In this document: positions 6,629 to 14,253 of the stretch, in pieces
Numbering within the stretch: position 1 is the first letter of the stretch
Layout: every line of letters begins with the position of its first letter
Assembly (NCBI GenBank): GCA_036160575.1
Contig: JAYYDT010000065.1
Location: 1 to 22,455, forward strand
Length of the DNA: 22,455 nucleotides
From: TMED26 sp002694075
GTDB lineage: Bacteria; Pseudomonadota; Alphaproteobacteria; Thalassobaculales; Thalassobaculaceae
Reading direction: 5' to 3'
The notes under the pieces: model-generated
Seen by the model: the letters and a program-made list of their open reading frames with translations, nothing else
What the model was told of the DNA's origin: nothing
Database searches by the model: none
Translations under genes and position numbers: made by a program

Positions 6629-7222
6629 ATGGTTGATCCCGCCGCCGCCCTGACTCTGGTCCTCGCCGCCCTTCCTTTGATGGCTAGCCCGGGGCCGGCC
6701 ACGCTAAGCATCGCCGGGATGAGCGCCAGCCAAGGCCTGGGGCCAAGCTTGCCGTTCAGTTTCGGTGTCGTAAGCGGCTCGGCCGCCGCCGCCCTGTTGG
6801 TCGCCACCGGCGTGACCGGCGCGCTCTGGGCGTTGCCCGGGGCGGCGCCGGTGATCCAGGCCGTTGGCCTCGCCTATCTTCTCTATCTCGCCTACCGGAT
6901 CGCCACGGCGCCGGTCGGCGCGGCGGCGGGAACCCGCGCCGCCGGCTGGCTGCCGGGCTTCGCGCTGGCCATCGCCAACCCAAAAGTCTACGCCGCCATC
7001 GGCGCGGTGTTCTCCGGTCATACCCTGATCGCCGACCAGGCGACCCCCGACGCCGTCGCCAAACTGACGGTCCTGGTGGTGTTGATGCTTCTGGTGCATG
7101 CCGCCTGGTGGCTGTTCGGCGCGGCCTTGGCCCAACAAATGCGCGACCCACGGCGCGGCCGCCGCCTCAACCTGGTATTCGCCGCCGCCCTTATTCTATC
7201 AATTATCTTAGCCCTGGTTTAG
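6629..7222 (+). CDS. LysE family translocator
   Basis: A hydrophobic protein of about 197 residues with the LysE/RhtB signature near the N terminus (MASPGPATL, then a GLGPSLPFSFGVVSG stretch) and LVEALGLAYLLYLAYRI-like and GFALAIANPKVYAAIG segments, giving five to six membrane helices. These inner-membrane proteins export amino acids or other small metabolites by proton exchange. The specificity is not readable. ATG at 6629 is preferred over ATG at 6620 because GGTGAA lies eight bases upstream and the helix starts normally. It follows the flavin reductase gene by 42 bases and could belong to that operon or use its own promoter. The PGP motif supports the family call strongly. Confidence 0.88.
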   Translation: MVDPAAALTLVLAALPLMASPGPATLSIAGMSASQGLGPSLPFSFGVVSGSAAAALLVATGVTGALWALPGAAPVIQAVGLAYLLYLAYRIATAPVGAAAGTRAAGWLPGFALAIANPKVYAAIGAVFSGHTLIADQATPDAVAKLTVLVVLMLLVHAAWWLFGAALAQQMRDPRRGRRLNLVFAAALILSIILALV

Positions 7223-7360
7223 GGGTCAACGGCGGCGCGCTCGGCGTGCCTGGAGAATCGCTGAACGGCCCCTGGCGATGGCGCAGAAAGCCCTTAAGCG
7301 CGGGTGCCGTGGATGTTACAATTGAGATTCGTTACCACGTTAAATTCTGGGGCCATCTTC

Positions 7361-8692
7361 GTGCCAACCTCGCTCCCCATCCGCGCCGCCCGCCGATGGC
7401 CCCTGCTCTTGGTCGCGGGCCTTCTGGCGCTTGGCGCGCCCCTTGGCGCCGTGCCGGCGGCCGGAAAGGATAACAGTCGCTACGCCGCGTTGGCCGCCGC
7501 CGGCCAAGGTGATGGGGCTATGACCGTGCGCCCGGTGGCGCGGCCCGACCGACGGCCACCACCGCTGGTCGGCCAACCGGAAGCGGCGGTCTTGCGGGCC
7601 GGTGACACACTGGCCAAGGTATTGACCGGCGCCGGTCTGAGCGCCGGCGAGGCCCATGAGGCGACACGCGCGTTGAGCCGCGTGTTCAACCCGCGGCGCC
7701 TGGCCGCCAATCAGGAAATCACCCTTTATTTCAAGGATCAGCCGCCGGTCACCGACGGCCGGCGGTTCACCGGGTTTTTCTTTCGGCCGAGCGTGCGCCG
7801 TGAAATCAGTGTGGTGGCCGGACCGCGGGGCGGCTTTCGCGCTTACGAGCGGGAACGCACTTTGACGTCGCGCGCCCGGTACCTGACCGGCCGCATCGAG
7901 GACAGTCTTTACAACGCCGCCCAACAGGCCGACATGCCGGTCGCCGTGCTCAGCCAGTTGATCCGTATTTTCAGCTTCGACGTCGATTTTCAGCGCGAGG
8001 TCCAACGCGGCGACGGTTTCGAAGTGGTCTACGACCATGGCTATGACGCCGCCGGCGCGCCGGTGGTGGCCGGCGAGGTCACCTACGCGGCGATGACCTT
8101 GTCGGGTCGCACACTGCGCTACTACCGTTTCACGCCCCGCTCCGGCATCACCGATTATTTCAGCCCCAGCGGCCAAAGCGTCAAAAAAACGTTGATGCGC
8201 ACGCCGGTCGACGGCGCCCGCCTATCCTCCGGATATGGCCGGCGCATGCATCCCATCCTCGGTTACAACAAAATGCACCGCGGGGTCGATTTCGCGGCCC
8301 GCACCGGCACCCCCATCATGGCCGCCGGCGATGGCGTAATCGACCAAATTGGCTGGAATGGCGCCTATGGCAAATATGTGCGCATCCGCCACAACAGCAC
8401 TTACAAAACCGCCTATGCCCATTTATCGCGTTACCGCCGCGGCCTGAAACGGGGCAGCCGGGTGCGCCAAGGGCAAACCATCGGATATGTCGGCAGCACC
8501 GGACGCTCGACCGGGCCACATCTGCATTACGAGGTGCTGATCAATGGCCGCCAACGCAACCCAATGGGCTTGAAACTGCCGGCCGGCGAGAAACTGCGCG
8601 GGGCCGACATGACGCGCTTCAAGCAGGTGGTGGCGGCGATCAATAAGACCCGCGACCGTCTGCGGCCGGCCGCCGCCATGGCCATGAACTAA
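7361..8692 (+). CDS. M23 family metallopeptidase (murein endopeptidase, MepM/Csd3-like)
   Basis: About 443 residues: an N-terminal signal sequence (RRWPLLLVAGLLALGAPLGA), a LysM-like/OapA-type region near 75-125 (AVLRAGDTLAKVL...NPRRLAANQEITLYF), a second N-terminal domain around 180-260 (ADMPVAVLSQLIRIF, DVDFQREVQRGD), and a C-terminal LytM domain. The zinc site is complete: His306-x3-Asp310 in HRGVDFA and His387-x-His389 in HLHYE, with His354 in AYAH. It should cut peptide crosslinks of peptidoglycan in the periplasm during growth or division. GTG at 7361 is chosen because it gives a normal signal peptide and follows TGGGG. In-frame GTG at 7304 and ATG at 7313 would add residues from AT-richer DNA that looks non-coding. 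The 138 bases before it hold no gene. Confidence 0.93.
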   Translation: MPTSLPIRAARRWPLLLVAGLLALGAPLGAVPAAGKDNSRYAALAAAGQGDGAMTVRPVARPDRRPPPLVGQPEAAVLRAGDTLAKVLTGAGLSAGEAHEATRALSRVFNPRRLAANQEITLYFKDQPPVTDGRRFTGFFFRPSVRREISVVAGPRGGFRAYERERTLTSRARYLTGRIEDSLYNAAQQADMPVAVLSQLIRIFSFDVDFQREVQRGDGFEVVYDHGYDAAGAPVVAGEVTYAAMTLSGRTLRYYRFTPRSGITDYFSPSGQSVKKTLMRTPVDGARLSSGYGRRMHPILGYNKMHRGVDFAARTGTPIMAAGDGVIDQIGWNGAYGKYVRIRHNSTYKTAYAHLSRYRRGLKRGSRVRQGQTIGYVGSTGRSTGPHLHYEVLINGRQRNPMGLKLPAGEKLRGADMTRFKQVVAAINKTRDRLRPAAAMAMN

Positions 8693-9612
8693 CCGCCGCC
8701 GGCAATCGCCTGACGGTCAAAGGGCGTCATCTGATAGACCGCATTGATCCAATTGCCATAAAGCAATTGGGCATGGCTGCGCCACGTATTGCGCGGCGTC
8801 CGCGTCGGGTCGTCGCCGGGAAAATAATTGGCCGGCACCTTTGGCGCGCCGCCGGCCTCTTGGTCGCGCGCGTATTCCCAGGCCAAGGTATCGGCGTCAT
8901 ATTCAAAATGGTTGAACATGTAGATGTTGCGGCCGGCCCGGTCCTGGGCCAGACAAGCCCCGGCGATGTCACTGTCGGCGAGAATGACGAGATCGGCCTC
9001 GCCCGCGATGGCCGCGCGCGGCACCTCGGTCCAGCGCGACACCGGCACCCGAAAGCTATCATCGAAGCCGGAAATGATCGGATAGCGCTCGGCCACACGG
9101 CGATGCTCATAAACCCCCGACAGCTTGCCCGGGTATTCCACCTTGGGCAGGCCGTAGAGATGGTACAACAGGGCCTGAGCCCCCCAACAAAGGGCCAACA
9201 TGCTGGTCACATTGCCGGCCGCCCAATTGAAGATATCGACCAATTCCGGCCAATACGCGACGTCCTCGAAGGGCAGGCGCTCAATCGGCGCGCCGGTGAT
9301 GATCAGACCGTCGTATTTGTTGCGGGCGATCTCGGTCCAAGGTTTGTAAAAGGCCGCCATATGACCCTCCGGCGCGTTGCGCGGCCGATAGCTGGAGGTG
9401 GTGACCAGACTAATGTTGACTTGGAGCGCCGTGCGTCCCAATTGGCGGGCGATTTGAGTCTCGGTTTTAACCTTTTCCGGCATCAAGTTGAGGATGGCGA
9501 TTTCCAGGGGCCGGATATCCTGGCGGGCGGCCTCCTCCTCGCGCATCACCACCAAACCCTCTTGGCGCAGAATCGGCGCCGCCGGCAAATCGTTGGGAAT
9601 GCGAATGGGCAT
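8689..9612 (-). CDS. metA: Homoserine O-acyltransferase MetA, predicted acetyl-CoA specific
   Basis: A 307-residue MetA-type enzyme, the first committed step of methionine synthesis from homoserine. The catalytic triad is present at family positions: Cys142 (ALCWGAQ), His235 and Glu237 (HFEYD). The residue that sets acyl-donor choice, position 111, is Glu (TGAPIERLPF). In characterised MetA enzymes Glu111 goes with acetyl-CoA and Gly111 (E. coli) with succinyl-CoA, so this is probably a homoserine O-acetyltransferase. ATG at 9612 is chosen over TTG at 9648 because the protein then begins MPIRIPNDLPA, as in the family, and residue numbering agrees exactly with E. coli. Its stop interleaves with that of the convergent M23 gene (CTAA at 8689-8692). 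I looked for a SAM-II riboswitch upstream and did not find one. Confidence 0.95.
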   Translation of the reverse strand: MPIRIPNDLPAAPILRQEGLVVMREEEAARQDIRPLEIAILNLMPEKVKTETQIARQLGRTALQVNISLVTTSSYRPRNAPEGHMAAFYKPWTEIARNKYDGLIITGAPIERLPFEDVAYWPELVDIFNWAAGNVTSMLALCWGAQALLYHLYGLPKVEYPGKLSGVYEHRRVAERYPIISGFDDSFRVPVSRWTEVPRAAIAGEADLVILADSDIAGACLAQDRAGRNIYMFNHFEYDADTLAWEYARDQEAGGAPKVPANYFPGDDPTRTPRNTWRSHAQLLYGNWINAVYQMTPFDRQAIAGGG

Positions 9613-9715
9613 GGTCGGCGAAATCCTCAAGACGGGCGGCGGCGCCAAATCGGAGCGTCACCGCCGAGTCGGTATATCCACTGGCCGAGCGGCTGGCAAC
9701 TCCCTTGCCCCCAGA

Positions 9716-9737
9716 GAATGGGGAGCGAATGGGGAGC
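9716..9737. repeat. 11-bp direct repeat, two copies, between the pirin and metA genes
   Basis: GAATGGGGAGC occurs twice in tandem at 9716-9726 and 9727-9737, with a decayed third copy starting GAGTGG. It lies in the 149-bp spacer after the pirin stop and before metA. An imperfect hairpin (CTGG...CCAG outer pairs, about 9692-9713) is adjacent. No function can be assigned. Confidence 0.6.
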
Positions 9738-9761
9738 GAGTGGCGGTCAGCGCCGCCGAAT

Positions 9762-10601
9762 CTAGAAGCGGCCGGCGCGAAAATCCTCGAACGCCTGCAT
9801 CAGTTCGGCGCGCGTGTTCATGACAAAGGGGCCATGGCGGGCCACCGGCTCGTCGAGGGGGGCGCCTTCGGCATAGAGCACCTGGGCGCCGCCGCCGGCG
9901 GCGGTAAGGGTAATCGCCGTGCCGCCGGCGAAGGTCGCGGTATGGCCGGCGCCGACCTCCACCAAGCCGCCGTCACGGCCGACCCCCGCGACGGCGCCGG
10001 CGGCGACATAGGCGAGAGCGTTGCGCCCCGCCGCCGCGTCAACGCTCAAAACCCCCGCCGGCGCCAGCGTGACATCCAACAGCCGCACCGGCCGACCGGT
10101 TTCCACCGGGCCGGCGACATCGCCAAAGCGGCCGGCGATCACCCGCGCCCGGCCACCGTCGAAAACCGCCGCCGGGATATCGGCGGCGGCGACCTCCTGG
10201 TAACGCGGCGCCACCATCTTGTCGCGCGCCGGCAAGTTCACCCAAAGCTGAAAGCCACGCAGACGGCCGTCGGCGATCTCGGGCATCTCGGAATGCACGA
10301 TACCCCGGCCGGCGGTCATCCATTGCACGTCGCCGGCTTCGATGGTGCCGGCGTGACCGGCTGAATCAGCGTGCCGCATCCGCCCCTCAAGCATCACCGT
10401 CACGGTTTCAAAGCCGCGGTGGGGATGGTCGGGGAAGCCGGCGATCCACGCCTCCGGGTCATCGGAACCGAACTCGTCCAACATCAAAAACGGGTCAACC
10501 ATCTCCAACCCGGGCCGACCAACCGCCCGTTTAAGAGTGACGCCGGCGCCGTCGGTGGCCGGCATGGCCGGGACGATTTGGTCGATGGCGCGCATCGTCA
10601 T
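9762..10601 (-). CDS. Pirin family protein
   Basis: A two-cupin protein of about 279 residues. The N-terminal cupin carries the pirin metal site: His59 and His61 in DHPHRGFETVT, His103 and Glu105 in GIVHSEMPE, with the typical GRGIVHSE turn. A second, degenerate cupin occupies the C-terminal half, ending in the family's RHGPFVMNTRAELMQAFEDF...G.F signature. Pirins bind Fe or Ni; some act as quercetin 2,3-dioxygenases and others as redox-responsive binding proteins, so the role here is open. ATG at 10601 is preferred to the upstream GTG at 10616 because GGAAAA lies at suitable distance; ATG at 10595 is an alternative. It sits downstream of clpB with its own candidate promoter. Confidence 0.92.
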   Translation of the reverse strand: MTMRAIDQIVPAMPATDGAGVTLKRAVGRPGLEMVDPFLMLDEFGSDDPEAWIAGFPDHPHRGFETVTVMLEGRMRHADSAGHAGTIEAGDVQWMTAGRGIVHSEMPEIADGRLRGFQLWVNLPARDKMVAPRYQEVAAADIPAAVFDGGRARVIAGRFGDVAGPVETGRPVRLLDVTLAPAGVLSVDAAAGRNALAYVAAGAVAGVGRDGGLVEVGAGHTATFAGGTAITLTAAGGGAQVLYAEGAPLDEPVARHGPFVMNTRAELMQAFEDFRAGRF

Positions 10602-10643
10602 CGGTGCTTTTTCCACTCACGGTCAGGTTTGTTATCGACCGGT

Positions 10644-10671
10644 CATATAGGGCGTCACCGCCGATTGTTAA
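10644..10671 (-). promoter_or_regulatory. Candidate sigma-70-type promoter of the pirin gene
   Basis: On the minus strand, TTAACA (10666-10671) and TATATG (10644-10649) are separated by 16 bases, and the predicted transcript would have a leader of roughly 35 bases before the pirin ATG. The -35 element overlaps the clpB stop codon, so the pirin gene could be read separately from heat-shock transcription of clpB. Confidence 0.45.
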
Positions 10672-13307
10672 TGGACGGTCGCGGCACCGGCGGTCGGCGC
10701 TTCCGGCGCCGGCCGTGGCGGCACCGCCGGCGACGCGCCATTGATGGTCAACGCGCCCGCCGCCAGGTCGACCGTCACCGCGCCGCCATCGGCGATCGCG
10801 CCAGCCAAGATTTGGCTGGCCAGCGGATTCTGAAGATGGCGTTGGATCACCCGCTTCAGCGGTCGCGCGCCGTAAACCGGATCATAACCGGCCTCGCCCA
10901 GCCAGCCGCGCGCCGCCGGCGTGACGGTGAGGGCGATTTGGCGGTCCTCCAGCAAGCCTTGTAGGCGCGCCAATTGGATATCGACAATCGCCGCCATGTC
11001 ATCGCGGCTCAAGCGACGGAACAGCAACACTTCGTCCAGGCGATTGAGAAACTCGGGCCGGAAAGCCCCGCGAACCACCTCCATGACCGGCCCCCGCATC
11101 GCCTCGACGTCATCGCCCTCGGCCTGGCCGGCGAGGATCTCGGCGCCCAGATTGGAGGTCAGGATGATCAAGGTGTTGCGGAAATCGACAGTCCGCCCCT
11201 GGCCATCGGTCAAACGGCCATCGTCAAGCACTTGCAGCAGCACATTGAAAACATCGGGATGGGCTTTTTCGACTTCATCGAGCAGGACCACCTGATAGGG
11301 GCGGCGGCGGACCGCTTCGGTCAGGCTGCCGCCCTCCTCGTAGCCGACATAGCCCGGCGGCGCGCCGATCAGCCGCGCGACCGCGTGTTTTTCCATGAAT
11401 TCCGACATGTCGATGCGGATCATGGCGTTTTCATCGTCGAACAGGAAGCGGGCGAGGGCCCGCGTCAACTCGGTTTTCCCGACCCCGGTCGGCCCCAAAA
11501 ACAAAAACGAACCAATCGGCCGGGCCGGATCTTGCAGCCCGGCGCGGGCCCGGCGCACGGCGTCGGAGACCGCCGCCACCGCCGCCGTCTGGCCGATTAC
11601 CTGACCTTCCAAAGCGGTTTCCATGCCAAGAAGTTTTTCGCGCTCGCCGGCCATCATTCGGTCCACCGGGATGCCGGTGGCGCGCGACACGACGGCCGCG
11701 ATATCGGCCTCGCTAACCTCTTCGCTGAGCAGGCGCTGGGTCGGCGCCTCCTTGCTTTCGGCCAATTTGGCTTCGAGTTCGGGGATCACCGCGTAGGTTA
11801 ATTCACCGGCCTTCGCGAGGTCGCCGTCGCGCGTCGCCTGGTCCAAATCCTGGCGCGCCCGGTCAAGGCGCTCCTGCACCCCTTGCAAGCTGCTGACCTT
11901 GTCTTTTTCCGCCTGCCATTGTTCGGTCATGCTGGCGGCTTCGGCTTCGAGGTCGGCCAGTTCGCCGTCAAGACCGTCCAGGCGCTCGCGGCTGGCGCTG
12001 TCGCTTTCCCGCTTCAGCGCCTCGCGTTCAATTTTCAACTGGATGATGCGCCGGTCCAACTCGTCGATGGTCTCGGGTTTGGAATCCATTTCCATGCGCC
12101 GCCGGCTGGCCGCCTCGTCGACCAAATCAATCGCCTTGTCGGGCAAAAACCGGTCGGTGATATAGCGGTTGGAGAGATGGGCGGCGGCGACCAGCGCCGG
12201 GTCGGTGATCCGTACACCGTGATGCAGTTCGTATTTTTCCTTCAACCCGCGCAGGATCGAGACCGTGTCGGCGACATCGGGCTCGGACACGAAAACCGTT
12301 TGGAAACGCCGCGCCAGGGCGGCGTCCTTTTCGATATGTTTGCGATATTCGTCCAAGGTGGTGGCGCCGACGCAATGCAATTCACCGCGCGCCAGCGCCG
12401 GTTTCAACATGTTCGAGGCGTCCATCGCGCCCTCGGCGGCGCCGGCGCCGACCAGGGTGTGCAGTTCATCGATAAACAGAATGATTTCGCCGGCGGCGGT
12501 CTGAATATCCTGCAACACCGCTTTCAAGCGCTCCTCGAATTCGCCGCGGAACTTGGCGCCGGCGATCAAGGCGCCGAGGTCCAGCGCCAGCAGCCGCTTC
12601 GATTTCAGCGGCTCGGGTACGTCGCCATGCACGATGCGTTGCGCCAATCCCTCCAAGATCGCGGTCTTGCCGACCCCTGGTTCACCGATCAACACCGGAT
12701 TGTTTTTGGTCCGCCGCGACAGCACCTGGATGGTTCGGCGAATCTCATCGTCGCGGCCAATCACCGGATCAAGCTTACCCGCCGCCGCCGCGGCGGTGAG
12801 GTCATGGGTGTATTTCTCCAGAGCGTCATACTGCGCCTCGGCGCCGGCCGATTGGGCTTTGCGTCCCTTGCGTAGGTGGGCGATGGCGGTTTCCAACCCG
12901 GCCTTGGTCACCCCGCCGTCGGCGAGAATGGTGCTAACCGGCGCGGCATCGGCGATGACCATCGCCAGCAACAGATACTCAACCGTCACGAAGCTGTCGC
13001 CGGCGGCGGTGGCGGCGCTTTTCGCGGCCTCGAGGACGCGTGCCAGTTCAGGCGTCATGTAAAGCTGGCCGGCGGCGTCCCCGGCGACCTGCGGCAGCTT
13101 GCCGAGATCGGCCTCGACGGCCGCCGTGACGCGCTTAACGTCGCCGCCGGCGGCGCTCACCAACCGGCTGGCGACGCCTTCGCCGTCGGCGAGCAGCGCC
13201 TGCAACAAATGCAACGGCGAAAAGCGTTGATGACCACGGCCGACAGCGGCGGTCTGGGCCGCTTGAATAAAGCCGCGCGAGCGATCGGTGAAGCTGTCCA
13301 TCTCCAC
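10668..13307 (-). CDS. clpB: ATP-dependent chaperone ClpB
   Basis: An 879-residue Hsp100 disaggregase of normal ClpB length. Domains in order: Clp N-domain (1-150, FTDRSRGFIQAAQ start), NBD1 with Walker A GEPGVGKT (208-215) and Walker B ILFIDE (276-281), the coiled-coil middle domain (about 405-530, rich in charged heptads), then NBD2 with Walker A GPTGVGKT (605-612), pore loop GYVGYEEGG and Walker B VVLLDE (673-678). It works with DnaK to pull apart protein aggregates. GTG at 13307 is chosen because AAGGAG lies six bases before it and the protein then begins MEMDSFTDRSRGF, like relatives; ATG at 13301 is the alternative. Upstream codons in the frame run into the promoter and are not coding. 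Confidence 0.97.
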   Translation of the reverse strand: MEMDSFTDRSRGFIQAAQTAAVGRGHQRFSPLHLLQALLADGEGVASRLVSAAGGDVKRVTAAVEADLGKLPQVAGDAAGQLYMTPELARVLEAAKSAATAAGDSFVTVEYLLLAMVIADAAPVSTILADGGVTKAGLETAIAHLRKGRKAQSAGAEAQYDALEKYTHDLTAAAAAGKLDPVIGRDDEIRRTIQVLSRRTKNNPVLIGEPGVGKTAILEGLAQRIVHGDVPEPLKSKRLLALDLGALIAGAKFRGEFEERLKAVLQDIQTAAGEIILFIDELHTLVGAGAAEGAMDASNMLKPALARGELHCVGATTLDEYRKHIEKDAALARRFQTVFVSEPDVADTVSILRGLKEKYELHHGVRITDPALVAAAHLSNRYITDRFLPDKAIDLVDEAASRRRMEMDSKPETIDELDRRIIQLKIEREALKRESDSASRERLDGLDGELADLEAEAASMTEQWQAEKDKVSSLQGVQERLDRARQDLDQATRDGDLAKAGELTYAVIPELEAKLAESKEAPTQRLLSEEVSEADIAAVVSRATGIPVDRMMAGEREKLLGMETALEGQVIGQTAAVAAVSDAVRRARAGLQDPARPIGSFLFLGPTGVGKTELTRALARFLFDDENAMIRIDMSEFMEKHAVARLIGAPPGYVGYEEGGSLTEAVRRRPYQVVLLDEVEKAHPDVFNVLLQVLDDGRLTDGQGRTVDFRNTLIILTSNLGAEILAGQAEGDDVEAMRGPVMEVVRGAFRPEFLNRLDEVLLFRRLSRDDMAAIVDIQLARLQGLLEDRQIALTVTPAARGWLGEAGYDPVYGARPLKRVIQRHLQNPLASQILAGAIADGGAVTVDLAAGALTINGASPAVPPRPAPEAPTAGAATVH

Positions 13308-13365
13308 GCCTGTCTCCTTGCGAAAAGGGGGCGGCGCGCCGGCCGGTCCCAGGGATCTCACCCCC

Positions 13366-13400
13366 CATATGGGTGTGCCTAAAATGTCACACAAGGGAGT
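13366..13400 (-). promoter_or_regulatory. RpoH (sigma-32-type) heat-shock promoter of clpB
   Basis: On the minus strand, ACTCCCTTGTG (the -35 core CTTGTG is at 13390-13395) is followed after 16 bases by CCCATAT (13367-13373). The E. coli sigma-32 consensus is TCNCCCTTGAA, 13-17 bases, then CCCCATNT, so both elements fit closely. The predicted leader is about 50 bases. An inverted repeat GTGTG-N10-CACAC (13373-13377 and 13388-13392) lies across the spacer and could bind a further regulator. Confidence 0.75.
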
Positions 13401-13459
13401 CGGCCGAAGAACCGGCCGATTTCTATACGATTGGGGGAAAATTCAGCGCCGGTGCGCCG

Positions 13460-13494
13460 TTGACAGCCCTCGCACCCTTGCCCAAGCTGCGCCC
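13460..13494 (+). promoter_or_regulatory. Candidate promoter (-35 TTGACA) placed for a leaderless MOSC mRNA
   Basis: TTGACA at 13460-13465, in the same CGCCGTTGACAGCC context found before the LysE gene, begins exactly 35 bases before ATG 13495. No Shine-Dalgarno is visible before this ATG. The -10 region (CAAGCT at 13483-13488) is weak, so the call rests on the -35 match and the repeated geometry. Confidence 0.35.
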
Positions 13495-14253
13495 ATGGGC
13501 ATGGTCATCGATACCATTAACTATTTTCCCGTCAAGGGGCTGAACGCCCACCGTTTGGCGCGCACCACCCTGCGGGCGGATCGGCCGATCGCCAATGACC
13601 GGCGCTTCGCCTTGACGCGTGGCGGGCCGACCGGCGCCAACGACCACGCCCGCTGGCGCAACAAGGGCCATTTTCTGCAACTGGCCCGCCATCCGAAGCT
13701 GGCCAAACTGACCAGCCATTACGACGATGCGCAGGAGGTTTTGACAATCTACCGCCAAGCGCACGCGGTGAGCCGGGGTCAGATCACCAATCCGCTTGGA
13801 CGCACCCTGATCGAGGGGTTTTTCACCGCCTACCTGGGCGACACCTTGTCCGGCCCCCCAAAATTAATCGACGGCGGCGACATTAGTTTCAGTGACCAAA
13901 GGACGCCGTTGATTTCGCTGATCAACGCCGCCTCGGTCCGCGACCTTGAGCGGATCGTCGACGCGCCTTTGGCGGTCGACCGGTTTCGCGGCAATTTGGT
14001 GATCGAGGGCGCGCGCCCTTGGGCCGAACTGGAGTGGGTCGGCCAAACCATCACGATCAACGGCGCGCGGCTGGCCGTGATCGACCGGATCGAGCGGTGC
14101 GCGGCCATCAATGTGGACCCCACCGATGGCCACCATGACGGCAACCTATTACGCGCTTTGGAGGGCGGCTTCGGCCATCGTTTCTGCGGCGTTCTGTTGC
14201 GGGTCGTGACCGGCGGTTCCATCGCTCAAGCCGACGCCGCCGAGTTGCAATGA
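13495..14253 (+). CDS. MOSC domain-containing protein
   Basis: A 252-residue protein combining an N-terminal MOSC_N-type beta-barrel (INYFPVKGL at 8-16, the usual opening) with a C-terminal MOSC domain. The conserved cysteine that can carry a sulfur or bind molybdenum cofactor is Cys202 in RCAAINVDPTDG, and the usual RFRGNLVIEG (163-172) and PW motifs precede it. Relatives such as YcbX and mARC reduce N-hydroxylated compounds with Mo cofactor; others move sulfur. The precise reaction here is unknown. ATG at 13495 or 13501 fits the family start; frame-open codons further upstream lie in the clpB promoter and are rejected. Its stop overlaps the start of the DUF3299 gene as ATGA, indicating coupled translation. 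Confidence 0.9.
   Translation: MGMVIDTINYFPVKGLNAHRLARTTLRADRPIANDRRFALTRGGPTGANDHARWRNKGHFLQLARHPKLAKLTSHYDDAQEVLTIYRQAHAVSRGQITNPLGRTLIEGFFTAYLGDTLSGPPKLIDGGDISFSDQRTPLISLINAASVRDLERIVDAPLAVDRFRGNLVIEGARPWAELEWVGQTITINGARLAVIDRIERCAAINVDPTDGHHDGNLLRALEGGFGHRFCGVLLRVVTGGSIAQADAAELQ

Noticed and set aside
6704..7138. Open frame opposite the LysE gene
   Set aside because: It is rich in Gly, Arg, His and Gln with no domain and lies entirely over a clear membrane-protein gene.
7316..7345. Promoter TTACAA with TTAAAT before the M23 gene
   Set aside because: The spacer is 18 bases, both boxes are weak, and the predicted start would fall too close to the GTG chosen. It is only an AT-rich patch worth remembering.
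9613..9761. SAM-II riboswitch expected before an alphaproteobacterial metA
   Set aside because: The leader has GGTGA and ATTTGG fragments and a CGGCGG/CCGCCG stem, but the conserved pseudoknot partner (GCTAAA-type) and the ordered consensus are missing. A covariance-model search (Rfam SAM-II) would decide.
11883..12875. Long open frame on the + strand opposite clpB
   Set aside because: It lies fully inside clpB on the other strand, shows no domain, and is explained by codon bias.
13301..13394. ClpB start further upstream at 13394
   Set aside because: These codons run through the heat-shock promoter and lack ClpB homology; GTG 13307 has an ideal Shine-Dalgarno and the family N terminus.
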